Positions 15,633 through 25,391 of a DNA stretch of 64,000 bases are shown in pieces. Numbering within the stretch: the first letter of the stretch is position 1; every line of letters starts with the position of its first letter. Origin of the DNA: Halobacillus andaensis (GTDB lineage Bacteria > Bacillota > Bacilli > Bacillales > Halobacillaceae); assembly GCF_014636475.1 (NCBI RefSeq), contig NZ_BMEL01000004.1, forward strand, positions 1 to 64,000, written 5' to 3'. Both the position numbers and the translations under genes were made by a program. The notes below the pieces were generated by a model, which saw nothing but the letters and a program-made list of their open reading frames with translations, was not told the DNA's origin and did not search any database.

Positions 15633-15686
15633 GGTGCCTGACCTCCGCTCTGTTAAAACGTTAACGCAGTGGAGGTCAGGCACTTC
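15633..15686 (+). repeat. dispersed hairpin repeat, copy 8 (covarying arms)
   Basis: GGTGCCTGACCTCC ... GGAGGTCAGGCAC. Both arms carry the matching change CCCCC to CCTCC and GGGGG to GGAGG, so the stem is kept. Confidence 0.8.
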
Positions 15687-15699
15687 TACTCATGTTTTA

Positions 15700-16437
15700 T
15701 TAAACAGCTTTTTTTCTAAAAAACATGCTTACAAAATTAGCCGCTTTTATCTTAGGGTGTAAGAAAGGTGAAACGTGAACTTTATATTCTTTTTCTAGAA
15801 TAGCCTTTTTCAACTGATCAATGGTTGTACATTCTGGAATTTCATTAAAGATACATCCGTAGTGAAAACGCTGATCAGCACTACTGCCGCTCACAGCCCC
15901 GATTTGAAGGTGAGAAGCTAAAGCTTCCATTTCAGTTTTCATAGTATTCCCATATCTGTATAAGTCTTTTCCGTTAATTTCGAGAGCATCAAACTGTTTT
16001 AAGGTTTCCTCTTTATGATGGAGCCAGGGATTGGATTGTCTTAAAGGGTGAGCTGCAATCTTCAATACATGATTATGGTGAATTAATTCCATCAATTCGT
16101 CCGCGTGGATCTCATTCTCTTGAAGACTTAGCTTCTTATAAATGAGCTTGATAGTTTCCCGATTAGCAATAATTAAAAAGCTCCCTTTGTCTTTAACATC
16201 AACTTGCATGCCAGGAAACACTTTTAGGCCATTTACATCATAATAATCATTTTCATAAGAGAAGTTGTGATCGAGCATGTTATAAAGGTTAGTAAAATTA
16301 GGGTGGTTTACATTTTCCGTCAAAGCTAACGCATCTAGTCCATTCAAGCTTGCTTCTTCCATTTTTTTAATAAATTCATCTAGAGTAATGGGTGATTTCC
16401 TTGATAGATTTGCGTGGGTATGAAAGTCTATGTGCAT
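15700..16437 (-). CDS. PHP-domain metal-dependent hydrolase
   Basis: 245 residues. N-terminal MHIDFHTHANLS carries the first metal pair (H6-T-H8), followed by LALTENVNH and the later AAHPLRQ and SGSSADQ motifs, in the order seen in PHP (polymerase and histidinol phosphatase) proteins. Such enzymes hydrolyse phosphoesters using two or three metals; the substrate here is unknown. RBS AAAGGAGAG. Cytoplasmic and monocistronic; its 3' end lies 13 nt from hairpin copy 8. Confidence 0.8.
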   Translation of the reverse strand: MHIDFHTHANLSRKSPITLDEFIKKMEEASLNGLDALALTENVNHPNFTNLYNMLDHNFSYENDYYDVNGLKVFPGMQVDVKDKGSFLIIANRETIKLIYKKLSLQENEIHADELMELIHHNHVLKIAAHPLRQSNPWLHHKEETLKQFDALEINGKDLYRYGNTMKTEMEALASHLQIGAVSGSSADQRFHYGCIFNEIPECTTIDQLKKAILEKEYKVHVSPFLHPKIKAANFVSMFFRKKAV

Positions 16438-16627
16438 TTAGCTCTCTCCTTTGTTTTTACTAAACGAATCATCAGCTCAAGTAAGATCCTAACTATCTAT
16501 TATTGTAATCAAACATTATTAAGGGAATTAATGTAATATGTTGACTCAATGTAAATTTTTTCTGAGGTATATTAATTTACTGATAAGATCGAGTGGCAGA
16601 ATAGTAGAAGAAAAATGATAGTAATAT

Positions 16628-16684
16628 GATGCCTGCCCCCTGCTCTGCTAAAGAGTTAAGGGAGTGGGAATCAGGCACTTTTAC
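16628..16684 (+). repeat. dispersed hairpin repeat, copy 9
   Basis: GATGCCTGCCCCCTGCTCTG ... GAGTGGGAATCAGGCAC. The right arm has drifted (GGGAATC). Confidence 0.7.
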
Positions 16685-16774
16685 CGGAATTCGTTTGTGT
16701 AGCTATCGATTCTTACAATGAGGGGAGGTAAATATTTTTTGAGTAGAAGGATCTGTGGTAAATCTCTAAAACAT

Positions 16775-16816
16775 AAATCATCCGAACGGATTTCGACGGA
16801 ATCGTTCGGATGATTT
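16775..16816 (-). terminator. terminator of the LysM-amidase gene
   Basis: AAATCATCCGAACG (16775-16788) pairs with CGTTCGGATGATTT (16803-16816). Related hairpins with ATCCGAAC arms occur at 50371 and 53502. Confidence 0.75.
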
Positions 16817-16854
16817 TACTCTATATTCAGTTTTGTTCCAACCCGTTTTGTCGT

Positions 16855-17817
16855 TTATTCAGGAATCTCTAACTCTTCTCCTACCCATAAAGGATCCTGT
16901 GTATCCATATCATTAGCTTCTGCGACGGCTTCAGCAGTCGTTCCATACTCGTTGGCTATCCCCCATAAATAATCGCCTTCTTTTACTGTATGGACTTGAG
17001 TGTCATCTCTCGTTTCACTCAGGCCGATTTCAGCCCAATTAAATAGGGAGCCAGGATCTGTTTTTCGGTCCGGTGCATATTCATCATGGCCGACGATGTG
17101 ATCTCTGTCCCTTTGAACGTCGGGATTGCGCTGTTCGATACCTTCTAACAACTCATCTAATGCTTTATACTGATCTTCCGTGTATCCAATGTCAGAGGAA
17201 TCTATTGAATGGTACGCTTCCGTGGACATCATGGAGGCCATTTCCTCCTCTGTTCCGACAGCTAATAATTCAATTCCAATCGATCGTTGATTCATATCGT
17301 TGTCATACTCGGGAAACCCTGAAAGGCTACCTTCCCCTGCGTGAAAAGCTGCACGGTCTTCATCGACCAGCTGATAGATCTCTCCATCTCGTCCTATCAT
17401 GTAATGAGCGGAGACGCCGTAATCGACAAAATTGTCATATATATCATTCACACTGTATGGATTCTGCGGTGTCAAAGCGGCGTTTGAAGTGAAGTGAGTC
17501 ATCACATGAGTGACTTCTTTCGTGCGTTCCTCCGAATGTTCTAATGGAAGCGAAAGATCCATGATCTCTTCTTCCACAGGGATTACCAGTTCTTGCCCGA
17601 CATAAAGATAATCGGTGGTCTCCATATCATTAGCTTCTGCGATTTCCTCCATGGTTACATCGTACTCTTGCGCGATGACCGATAAGTATTCGCCTTCCTC
17701 TACAATATGTATAGTCGTCTGTAGATCTTTTTCCTCAGCTGAAACTGATAATGGCACCGTCATTGCTGCTGTTATGAATAATGAGCAAAAAATGATCCAA
17801 AACCTATTTATCTTCAT
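16855..17817 (-). CDS. secreted N-acetylmuramoyl-L-alanine amidase flanked by two LysM domains
   Basis: 320 residues. Signal peptide at 1-27 (cut near VSAEE). LysM 1 at about 36-80 (HIVEEGEYLSVIAQEYDVT). An Amidase_2 (T7-lysozyme-like) zinc amidase lies at about 100-265, with VMTHFT, the substrate-loop GVSAHYMIGRDGEIYQLV and GHDEYAPDRKTDPG containing the second-half zinc ligands. LysM 2 is at about 274-319 (HTVKEGDYLWGIANEYGTTA). It should cut the stem peptide from glycan outside the membrane while the LysM units bind peptidoglycan. The LysM-amidase-LysM order is less common than tandem LysM at one end. Monocistronic. Confidence 0.92.
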   Translation of the reverse strand: MKINRFWIIFCSLFITAAMTVPLSVSAEEKDLQTTIHIVEEGEYLSVIAQEYDVTMEEIAEANDMETTDYLYVGQELVIPVEEEIMDLSLPLEHSEERTKEVTHVMTHFTSNAALTPQNPYSVNDIYDNFVDYGVSAHYMIGRDGEIYQLVDEDRAAFHAGEGSLSGFPEYDNDMNQRSIGIELLAVGTEEEMASMMSTEAYHSIDSSDIGYTEDQYKALDELLEGIEQRNPDVQRDRDHIVGHDEYAPDRKTDPGSLFNWAEIGLSETRDDTQVHTVKEGDYLWGIANEYGTTAEAVAEANDMDTQDPLWVGEELEIPE

Positions 17818-17899
17818 CCACTATTCTCCCTTCTAGTACCTTTTCCCTGTTCACACAAAAAAGCGAACGGGGCCATGGTAACATAGAAAGCGAGCAGAA

Positions 17900-18058
17900 T
17901 TGATAGGTCATTCTAATTATTCTAGTTTAAAAGTCAGAAATAATGCTGATTTGCTTATTAAGCTCGAATAAAGCCGATGGAAAAGTTATTCCTGTTGTTA
18001 AATCGGTGATATCACGCAAGGAAAAGCAGAGTCTTTAAATAAAGGCTCTTATTTTTAT
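17900..18058 (+). promoter_or_regulatory. candidate structured leader of the RHS gene
   Basis: A TTGATA at 17900-17905 could be a -35, with a poor -10. Downstream, AGAGTCTTT (18028-18036) and AAAGGCTCTT (18041-18050) form a terminator-like hairpin followed by ATTTTTAT, about 170 nt before the toxin start. CCGAT/ATCGG pairing around 17971-18005 adds structure. It may be an attenuator; no known riboswitch class fits. Confidence 0.35.
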
Positions 18059-18230
18059 AGCATCTACATCCATATTTTGGTTAAAAAGTAAAACAAATCA
18101 TTTAGTTGGCAATAGTCAATTTTTATTAATCTTTCTAAACCCTGTTGTTGGGAAAATTTATGGATGTTAGGGTTTCAACTATGTCAAGAAGATGACAAAA
18201 AAGTTACAAAAATATTAAAAGGAGGATTTG

Positions 18231-21200
18231 ATGTTGAAGAAATATTTTTCAAAGTCATTAGCCGTAATATTATCTTTTTGTTTAGTTTTTTCTCTGATCG
18301 CGCCAAGCATTTCATTGGCTGCACCGGGAAAATCAGAGCGGGGACAAAGCAAGAAGGAAGAAGTGCAGCCTGATCGGGGCGAGCTCCCTGATAAACGGCC
18401 AGATGAAAGTATAGAGCTGAAAAATCAGCGGACAGAATTTTCAACTCGTTACTATAACCCGGATGGAAGTTTTACAGAAGAGATTTCCGCAGATCCGATT
18501 TACTATGAGACGTCCGGTAAAGATAATAACGGTAAACAATTTAAAGAAATTGATAACAAATTGAAAAATCACCCCAATAAAGATAGCAAGGTTGTAAACG
18601 GGGCAAATAAGTTCCAGTCTTCCTTTGGGAAAAGTACAAATGCTGGGAATTTAGTCACCATTGAAGAAGGGGATACGAACCTTTCCTTGACGCCTGTCGA
18701 TGCGAAGAATGTGAAGGGAAAAACCAATGGGAATAAGATTACATATGAAGATGCCTTTCCTGACGCTGATTTAGTGTATGAAGCGAGAGGCGAGGGTGTC
18801 AAAGAAGACATTGTCCTTCACGAACGTCCGGACGATCATAAGTTTCGGTTTGAAGTAAAAACCGGCGGACTTGAAGTGAAGGAAGAAGACGGCACGATTT
18901 ACTTAGAGAAAAAGAATGGCAAGAAAGCTTGGAAAATGGAGCGTCCATTTATCTCCGATGCGAATGAAAAAGATGCAGATGCGGTTACCTTAGAATTAGT
19001 CGAAGAGCAGGGGAAAACGTATGTGGATGTAGTAGTTGATGAAGATTACCTTGATGATCCAGATATCAAGTATCCGCTAACGATTGATCCGACGATATCA
19101 CACCCTGATGTCATTCAGGATAATTACATATCCAGTGCATTTGAAGATTCCGTTTTTTCTAGTAATTCGTATACATTGAGCGGGCACGATGACTATTATG
19201 AGAAAACTCGTTCCTTAACGAAGTTCTTCTTACCGAGTCTTCCGAGCGATAGTAAAATCGAAGAAGCAAACTTCCAACTTTATCAAACCGAACAAAGTAC
19301 GAATGACTCTACCGTCGATTTATATGGGATCGAAGAGAATTGGAATGATGAAGTGACCTGGGAGGATCGACCTGAAACAGCTGACTCCAAAGAAGATTCC
19401 GTAACAAATAATGCCTCTGATGAATACTGGAGCTGGGACATTACAGATCTTACGACGGGCTGGTATAACGGCACTGAAGCGAATAACGGAGTCATGCTGC
19501 AGCATGAAGACGAAGAAGAGCTGTACCGTAAATTTAATAGTAAAAGTAATGATGCCAACGGACCGCGCTTAAAGATTAATTATCGTGTGGATCCAATCGG
19601 CCAAGAGGATTTCTGGATGCAAACAGATGATCAAGTCAATCCTGCCAACGGAAATCTGATGAGACAGGAAACGGACCTTTCCATACCAGGCAGAGGGCCG
19701 GATACGGAAATCACCCGTACCTATAACAGCAGAAAAGCGGATGTTTCGGGGATGTTTGGAAACGGATGGTGGAGTAACCTGGATAAGCGAATTGTGGACG
19801 AAGGAGAAGGTCCGATCACTTTTATCGATGAAGACAATACGCGACACATCTTTGGTAACAAAGTCGGCGGTGGATATGAAGCTGCTGGAGGCTTACAGCT
19901 GGATTTAGAAAAAGAATCGGACGGTTACACGATCACGAAAAAAGATGGCACAGAGTGGAAATTTAATGAAGACGGCCTTCTGATATATAGTGAAGACACG
20001 AACAACAATAAAGCGGAGTATTCGTACAACAGTGACAATGAGTTAACAAAAATTACGGATGCTGCCGGCAGAGAAACAACACTTGATTATGAGGATGGAA
20101 ATGTTCAAACGATTGAAGATTTTGATGGGAGAACCTTAGATTATAACTACAGCGACGGCGAATTAACTGGTGCTTCAGATTTAGAAGGTCACACGAAGTC
20201 GTATGAGTATGGAGAGGATTCACTGCTGCAAAAAGAAACGGATCCGGAAAATCACACGCGCTCCTACTCTTATGAATCTGAACGTCTGATAAAAATCGCC
20301 TCTCCTATGACTGTAGACGGTGAAGAGAAAACAAGTGAAACCACTTATGATTACGATCGCGATGAACAAGTAACGTCCGTGACTGATGGAGAAGATCACC
20401 GTGTAGATTATACGTATAACGACTATCGTAACGTCGTTCAGGTGAAAGAAAACCCTCTAGATGAAGACAATCAGGCGGTTACCACCTATGAGTATGATGA
20501 CCAGAACAACCTGACGGAAGTGGTGCAGCCAAACGAAAACGAAGAGGACAGTTCAAAAGCCTATCAATATGAGTATGATGAGAACGGCAATATTACCAAT
20601 AATGAATTGCCGGAAAGTGAAACGTCAGCTTACCAGTACGATGATCAAAACAACCAGGTTCAAGCAGAGGACTACAATGGAAATGTAAGCTCTCAAGATT
20701 ACGATGAACAAAATAATCAGACAGAATCTACGGATTCCAATTTGCAATCGGAGGCCACTCGTTACAATGAGACGGGAAGTGTACAATATCAAACCCATCC
20801 TCTCGGGGCTGCTGATAACTTAGTGGTCAATAGTAACTTTGAAAAAGAAGACGGAGACAGCAACTGGCCGCAACAGTGGAATCAAGAGGGCGAAGCAGGC
20901 TTTTCCTGGAGTGATGAAGCTCGTTTCGGTGAGAAAAGTATTAAAATAGAAGACCCTTCTGAAGACGCTAAAGTTGTGTCTGAGAAGAAACTGGAGATGG
21001 ACCCTGAAACGGATGTGACAGCCAGTGGCTACGTAAAAACAGAGGATCTCGAAGGGCAGGCACGTCTACATGCGGTTTATTACAATGATGGGGAAGAAGT
21101 AGCCACTGAAACCGTCGGCACTGTCCAGGAAACAAAAGATTGGCATCGCGTGCAAGCACCTTTACAGGATGTACCTGAGGATGCCAATGAAATTCAACTG

Positions 21201-23783
21201 GAAATGGAACTTCAAGAAGGCGAAGGCTCGGCTTACTTTGACGGTCTGCAAGTAGAGAACAGTTCCGTCTCCAGTGCTTACAACCTGATCGAAAACCCGA
21301 GCTTTGAACGAGAAGGCGAGGACGAAGGCATTCCTGAAGACTGGAGCACGACAGATAATGTCACCAGCGATGACAAAATGGTTAATGACGATGATTACGT
21401 CTACACGGGAGACCAAGCCTTCCGCCTGACGGGGGAAGAGGATGAAGACAAGTATATTAAACAGCGAATCAACGTTTCTGGAGATAAAGACTCCAAGCTT
21501 ACCCTTTCCGGCTGGTCCATGCAGGAGGGTGCCGACCCTGATGGAGGATACTACAACCTTCAAGTAGCAATTAATTACGAGGATGGGTCAACTGACTGGA
21601 CAAATGCCAATGACTTTAAACCAGAAAAGGACGGGTGGCAGCACGTCGCGGCAGAATTTGACCCGGAACAAGCCTATGAATCTGTCGATGTGTATTATTA
21701 CTTTTATGATCAGACGGGCGAAGCTTACTTTGACGGAATCCGTCTAGAAGAAGGCAGCTCACGTACGAATTATTCGTACGATTATGAAGGCTACCAAACG
21801 CAAGAAGAAGACCCTTTAGGCAATAAGACGTCTTTTAGTTATGACGAAGTAGGAAACAAAACAAAAGAAACGAAGCCTGAGGGTAATGAAACCGAATATG
21901 AGTATGATGAGAAGAACCAGTTGACCAGCGTGATCGATGCGAGAGGAAATGAAACCTCCTACACACATGATGACAATGGCAACCGCACTTCCGTAACGGA
22001 CGCCAAAGGACATGAATCTACGTACGACTATCATGAAACCGATCAAATTTCGTCCTATACCAACCCTTTGGATCAGGAAACGAAGTTTGAGTATAACTTA
22101 AATGGTGAATTAACCGATACCAATCAACCGAATGGGGATCAGGTGACAGAAGCCTACAATGAATTGGACCGAAAAGAATCGATCTCTTATAATGGAGACG
22201 AAAAATGGTCCTTTGATTACGATCCATCCGGCAACTTAACGAGTGTCTCCGGTGATACGGAAGAAACGTATGACTATGATTCCAATGACCGTATGACGAG
22301 CAAACAGGACGGAAAAGGGAATGAAACCAGCTATAAATACGATAGCAACAGCAACAAAACTTCCCAGAGCGTAGACACGAGCGACAGCAGCTTTACATTA
22401 GACTATGACTATAATAAGCTGGACCAATTAGAAACGATCTCCCGTGACGGAGAGCGCCTTGCGGATTTCACTTATGATGAGCGAAGAAACCCGGCGGCGA
22501 TTGACCGAGGCAACAACAGTCACACCAGCTTATCGTATGATTCCGCCAACCGTCTCAAAGAAATCTCAAACGATGATGGCAATGGTCAAACCATTGGTGC
22601 GTATGAATATGAGTACGATCAAAACGGCAACCGTACCAGCGTGGAAACGGATGAGGGCACGATTGAGTATGAATACGATGCACTCGATCAGCTGAAGAAA
22701 GAAACCTTAACGGACGGCACCACTATTACGTATGAATACGATGATGCTGGAAACCGTACGGAAAAAACAGAAACTAAAGACGGAGACTCAGAGACGGTCG
22801 AATATGCTTATGATGAGGCAAACCAGCTGACAGACAAGGATGGTCAAGCCTTTGATTACGATGAAAATGGCAACCTGTTGGACAATGGGGAGCATCAATT
22901 TGTCTACAATGAAGACAACCGCCTGATGGAAGTAAAGGATCAGGATGGTTCTACCATTGCGGAATATGCGTATGATCATGATGGGAAACGGACGAAGAAA
23001 GTAACGGATGAAGGCACCATCAACTACCACTATGAAGGTAACAACGTCCAGTATGAGACAAACGAAGACAATGAGGTCATCGCTGAATACACATGGGATG
23101 AAAATGATCAGCCTGTCACAATGACGAAGGACGGAGAAACGTATTATTATCATGTCAACGGCCACGGAGATGTGACTTCTCTTACGAATGAAAGCGGAGA
23201 AGTGGTCGCAGAGTATGACTACGATTCGTATGGGAATATTCTAGACCAATCCGGAGAAATGGCGGAAGAGAACCCGTATCGTTACGCAGGGTATCAGTAT
23301 GATGAAGAGACGGATCAATACTATCTGATGGCGAGGTACTATGATGCAGATACAGGGAGGTTTATTACTCGAGATACTTTTCATGGGTTTGCGGATGAAT
23401 CATTGAGTGTGAACCAATATATTTATACAAAAAACAACCCGGTGATGAATATAGATCCTTCTGGATTCTATACAGTTAGTATAGTAACTGTGAAATGGGC
23501 AGGTGCTATATTTAACACCATAATTGGAGCAATTGTTGGCGGCGGTGCTGGAGCTTTTGCGTCTTTCCTCAAGAGAAAGGGTGCAGAAGAAGCGGGAAAA
23601 ATTTTCACTAAATCAATAAGGTCCAAACTTTCAGCTTGGGGATTAAATGCATTAGGAGCTTCCGTTGGAACTATAGTAACTACCGTTCTAAACGCACTAG
23701 ATATTGGGACAGCGATCGCAAGAGCGCTAGACAAAACTGATGCAAAGAAAAATAACGGATGGTTGGATGTGAGGTTATGGTAA
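18231..23783 (+). CDS. WapA-like RHS/YD-repeat polymorphic toxin
   Basis: 1850 residues from the ATG at 18231 (RBS GGAGGA). Signal peptide 1-30. A DNRLRE domain lies at about 293-452 and a DUF6531-type segment (NPANGNLMRQETDLSIPGRG) at about 466-540. YD repeats run from about 590, are interrupted by two carbohydrate-binding-like domains (about 862-1008, FEKEDGD, and 1016-1173, NPSFEREG), then continue to about 1650. The RHS core ends YYLMARYYDADTGRFITRDT and NPVMNIDPSG near 1745. After DPSG comes a 103-residue variable tip, AT-richer, rich in Gly/Ala with two hydrophobic stretches (GAIVGGGAGAFASFL; GASVGTIVTTVLNALDIGTA). It has no visible nuclease motif. RHS shells export such tips for contact-dependent killing; a membrane-acting tip is my inference. 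Its stop overlaps the next gene. Confidence 0.88.
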   Translation: MLKKYFSKSLAVILSFCLVFSLIAPSISLAAPGKSERGQSKKEEVQPDRGELPDKRPDESIELKNQRTEFSTRYYNPDGSFTEEISADPIYYETSGKDNNGKQFKEIDNKLKNHPNKDSKVVNGANKFQSSFGKSTNAGNLVTIEEGDTNLSLTPVDAKNVKGKTNGNKITYEDAFPDADLVYEARGEGVKEDIVLHERPDDHKFRFEVKTGGLEVKEEDGTIYLEKKNGKKAWKMERPFISDANEKDADAVTLELVEEQGKTYVDVVVDEDYLDDPDIKYPLTIDPTISHPDVIQDNYISSAFEDSVFSSNSYTLSGHDDYYEKTRSLTKFFLPSLPSDSKIEEANFQLYQTEQSTNDSTVDLYGIEENWNDEVTWEDRPETADSKEDSVTNNASDEYWSWDITDLTTGWYNGTEANNGVMLQHEDEEELYRKFNSKSNDANGPRLKINYRVDPIGQEDFWMQTDDQVNPANGNLMRQETDLSIPGRGPDTEITRTYNSRKADVSGMFGNGWWSNLDKRIVDEGEGPITFIDEDNTRHIFGNKVGGGYEAAGGLQLDLEKESDGYTITKKDGTEWKFNEDGLLIYSEDTNNNKAEYSYNSDNELTKITDAAGRETTLDYEDGNVQTIEDFDGRTLDYNYSDGELTGASDLEGHTKSYEYGEDSLLQKETDPENHTRSYSYESERLIKIASPMTVDGEEKTSETTYDYDRDEQVTSVTDGEDHRVDYTYNDYRNVVQVKENPLDEDNQAVTTYEYDDQNNLTEVVQPNENEEDSSKAYQYEYDENGNITNNELPESETSAYQYDDQNNQVQAEDYNGNVSSQDYDEQNNQTESTDSNLQSEATRYNETGSVQYQTHPLGAADNLVVNSNFEKEDGDSNWPQQWNQEGEAGFSWSDEARFGEKSIKIEDPSEDAKVVSEKKLEMDPETDVTASGYVKTEDLEGQARLHAVYYNDGEEVATETVGTVQETKDWHRVQAPLQDVPEDANEIQLEMELQEGEGSAYFDGLQVENSSVSSAYNLIENPSFEREGEDEGIPEDWSTTDNVTSDDKMVNDDDYVYTGDQAFRLTGEEDEDKYIKQRINVSGDKDSKLTLSGWSMQEGADPDGGYYNLQVAINYEDGSTDWTNANDFKPEKDGWQHVAAEFDPEQAYESVDVYYYFYDQTGEAYFDGIRLEEGSSRTNYSYDYEGYQTQEEDPLGNKTSFSYDEVGNKTKETKPEGNETEYEYDEKNQLTSVIDARGNETSYTHDDNGNRTSVTDAKGHESTYDYHETDQISSYTNPLDQETKFEYNLNGELTDTNQPNGDQVTEAYNELDRKESISYNGDEKWSFDYDPSGNLTSVSGDTEETYDYDSNDRMTSKQDGKGNETSYKYDSNSNKTSQSVDTSDSSFTLDYDYNKLDQLETISRDGERLADFTYDERRNPAAIDRGNNSHTSLSYDSANRLKEISNDDGNGQTIGAYEYEYDQNGNRTSVETDEGTIEYEYDALDQLKKETLTDGTTITYEYDDAGNRTEKTETKDGDSETVEYAYDEANQLTDKDGQAFDYDENGNLLDNGEHQFVYNEDNRLMEVKDQDGSTIAEYAYDHDGKRTKKVTDEGTINYHYEGNNVQYETNEDNEVIAEYTWDENDQPVTMTKDGETYYYHVNGHGDVTSLTNESGEVVAEYDYDSYGNILDQSGEMAEENPYRYAGYQYDEETDQYYLMARYYDADTGRFITRDTFHGFADESLSVNQYIYTKNNPVMNIDPSGFYTVSIVTVKWAGAIFNTIIGAIVGGGAGAFASFLKRKGAEEAGKIFTKSIRSKLSAWGLNALGASVGTIVTTVLNALDIGTAIARALDKTDAKKNNGWLDVRLW

Positions 23784-23959
23784 GAATACTTTCATGTATT
23801 GTTGTGCTGCTTGTATACAGTACGCTTATCTCACGATTAATGACAGCATTAGTTGAACAAGGTTTATTTCTTAGAAAAAGTCTTTTATTCGTATTAATTA
23901 CAGGCATTCTTTTGATTTCAGGGACACTTCTCATTATCGAATTGTTTAAAAGATTGTAA
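23777..23959 (+). CDS. small membrane protein, candidate immunity protein of the RHS toxin
   Basis: 60 residues from the ATG at 23777, which overlaps the toxin's TAA (ATGGTAA), so translation is coupled. Two membrane helices (ILSCIVVLLVYSTLISRLM and LLFVLITGILLISGTLLII). Immunity genes of polymorphic toxins occupy exactly this position. A membrane location fits a membrane-acting tip. The immunity function is inferred from position only. A terminator follows at 24006. Confidence 0.65.
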   Translation: MVRILSCIVVLLVYSTLISRLMTALVEQGLFLRKSLLFVLITGILLISGTLLIIELFKRL

Positions 23960-24005
23960 CGAGGAACTAATCAATGTAAGCGGTAAGGCTCGTCCATATG
24001 GAAAT

Positions 24006-24045
24006 TGCCCATCACTAAAAGAGAAATAGTGATGGGCAGTTTTAT
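24006..24045 (+). terminator. terminator of the RHS toxin operon
   Basis: TGCCCATCACTA (24006-24017) and TAGTGATGGGCA (24028-24039), a perfect 12-bp stem followed by GTTTTAT. Confidence 0.85.
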
Positions 24046-24177
24046 CTATTGTCGATCCAGTAAAATGAATATGAAAAGTCCGTTTTGGTCTTCTCCAGCT
24101 TCAGGAACTACAACCCAAAACTCACCTGTACTTTGAAGAATCTTCTTAGGATCTCTGTGAAATGGTTTACTGCCGGA
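24046..24177 (-). pseudogene. 3' end relic of an unrecognised gene
   Basis: On the minus strand: KPFHRDPKKILQSTGEFWVV then VPEAGEDQNGLFIFILLDRQ-stop, a convincing protein end (43 codons) limited upstream by an in-frame TAG. No start. It may be a fragment of a soluble immunity-type gene, but no family is recognised. Confidence 0.45.
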
Positions 24178-24272
24178 CTAAATCCGGATCATAAGGTCCA
24201 GTTTTAAAAATCATTAATGTCGTTATGGACTCTCTGACATGTAATTTTATTTTTACTAGAAAGTTTTAAATA

Positions 24273-24330
24273 TGGTGCCTGCCCCCCACTCTGCTAAAGC
24301 GTTAAGGCAGTGGGGGTCAGGCACTTCTAC
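24273..24330 (+). repeat. dispersed hairpin repeat, copy 10
   Basis: GGTGCCTGCCCCCCACTCTG ... GCAGTGGGGGTCAGGCAC. It fuses directly to an orphan RHS tip. The right arm happens to supply GTG GGG GTC AGG CAC in the tip's frame. Confidence 0.85.
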
Positions 24331-24555
24331 TCCACTTCAGCAGTAAGCGGTGCACTAGGGAGAGCTGTAGGAGTTGGAGCAGCGGGATCTATTGCTTACG
24401 GAGTATATCTTGATATAAAATGGGAGGTCGCTGGATGGGCATCAAATCCTCCAGCTAATAAATGGGTAGCTTTTTATAGAATTGGAGATAAGTTAATAAG
24501 TTCAATAGTCACCAATGCATTTAGTGCAGGAGTTAGTAAAAAATTAAAATTGTGA
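24331..24555 (+). pseudogene. orphan RHS toxin tip (C-terminal fragment)
   Basis: About 74 residues: Gly/Ala-rich SAVSGALGRAVGVGAAGSIA, then YGVYLDIKWEVAGW and a basic end SAGVSKKLKL. The composition resembles the tip of the 18231 toxin, although the sequence differs. There is no RHS core and no native start; the frame enters from hairpin copy 10. An immunity-like gene follows 54 nt later, the layout of a displaced toxin-tip/immunity module. Confidence 0.55.
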
Positions 24556-24608
24556 TTTGAAAAGGGAAATTTGTTCCCCTTTCAATTAAATGATTAGGAG
24601 GTGGTTGT

Positions 24609-24995
24609 TTGCTAGAAACTTTCATGCACTACATGAGAAATCATGGATATGTACGGGTTTTCACTATTGTGGGTTTAGGTTTTTTATTGGGGATCGTATT
24701 ATATCTACTTAGATTATTGCAGGTAAGTCTCTTTGTTGAAAATATTATATTTTATACTACTGTATTAATTGTACTGACTATTGGCATTTTATTAGGTTTC
24801 TTTATAAATGTTCCTTCAATTAAAGCTTTTCTTCTATCTTTCGGTTCTACGACTATTTCTTTAATTATATACTTTTTACTTACAGAGACAGTATTAAGGT
24901 GGTATGAAAATTCACATATCCTTTTTATCGGTATCGTTTATTTAGTGGCGGCAGGAATGGAAAAGAAGTTTGTTGATAAAGTAGACTCTGCTTAA
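24609..24995 (+). CDS. four-helix membrane protein, candidate immunity protein 2
   Basis: 128 residues from a TTG preceded by GGAGGTGG. N-terminal MLETFMHYMRNHGYVRVFT, then four hydrophobic segments and a WYENSHILFIG motif near the C-terminus. A frameshifted paralogue with the same motifs lies at 26793-27181. It sits directly after an orphan toxin tip. No named family recognised; the immunity role is inferred from context. Confidence 0.6.
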   Translation: MLETFMHYMRNHGYVRVFTIVGLGFLLGIVLYLLRLLQVSLFVENIIFYTTVLIVLTIGILLGFFINVPSIKAFLLSFGSTTISLIIYFLLTETVLRWYENSHILFIGIVYLVAAGMEKKFVDKVDSA

Positions 24996-25031
24996 AAAAT
25001 AGGTAATTATTTCACTGCTGTTTATTAATAT

Positions 25032-25074
25032 GATGCCTGACCTGGCTCTGCTGAAGCTTTAATGCAGAGGGGTC
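25032..25074 (+). repeat. dispersed hairpin repeat, copy 11a (degenerate)
   Basis: GATGCCTGACCTGGCTCTGC ... GCAGAGGGGTCATAAAT. It stands in tandem with the better copy that starts 8 nt later. Confidence 0.6.
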
Positions 25075-25081
25075 ATAAATA

Positions 25082-25136
25082 AGGTGCCTGCCCCCCGCTC
25101 TGCTAAAGCGTTAAGGCAGTGGGGGTCAGGCACTTT
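25082..25136 (+). repeat. dispersed hairpin repeat, copy 11b
   Basis: GGTGCCTGCCCCCCGCTCTG ... GCAGTGGGGGTCAGGCAC, close to consensus. The remaining 25137-25391 shows no gene, only a run of nine G at 25339-25347. Confidence 0.85.
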
Positions 25137-25391
25137 TACTGAATGCAGGCTTATATTTTATGATGTTAAGTTATAAATAGTCCTACTAATCAATGCAAAA
25201 CTGGGATTAACTAAAGGAATCTATATTCATTAAAAGGAAAGTATCTAAATGAACATCAGATCCTTCTTCTAGTACTAATGAAGTTGTAACATGACTAGGA
25301 AAATATTAAATTATTCAATTGCTGAATCAAATAATTAAGGGGGGGGGCATACTCCCTTGTTTTAAAAAAGTAATGGAGGTGACAAAAAATA

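Larger units (their letters stand above)
16438..16854. other. intergenic region between two minus-strand genes
   Basis: Holds hairpin copy 9 and the terminator at 16775-16816; otherwise AT-rich with no gene. The PHP gene's promoter must lie here but is not obvious. Confidence 0.4.

Noticed and set aside
17940-18060. Cyclic di-GMP or other known riboswitch before the RHS gene
   Set aside because: An ACGCAA segment recalls the GEMM class, but the rest of the consensus and its paired elements are missing.
22788-23165. 125-codon minus-strand frame within the RHS gene
   Set aside because: Antisense shadow of YD repeats; no RBS and Val/Ile-rich mirror composition.
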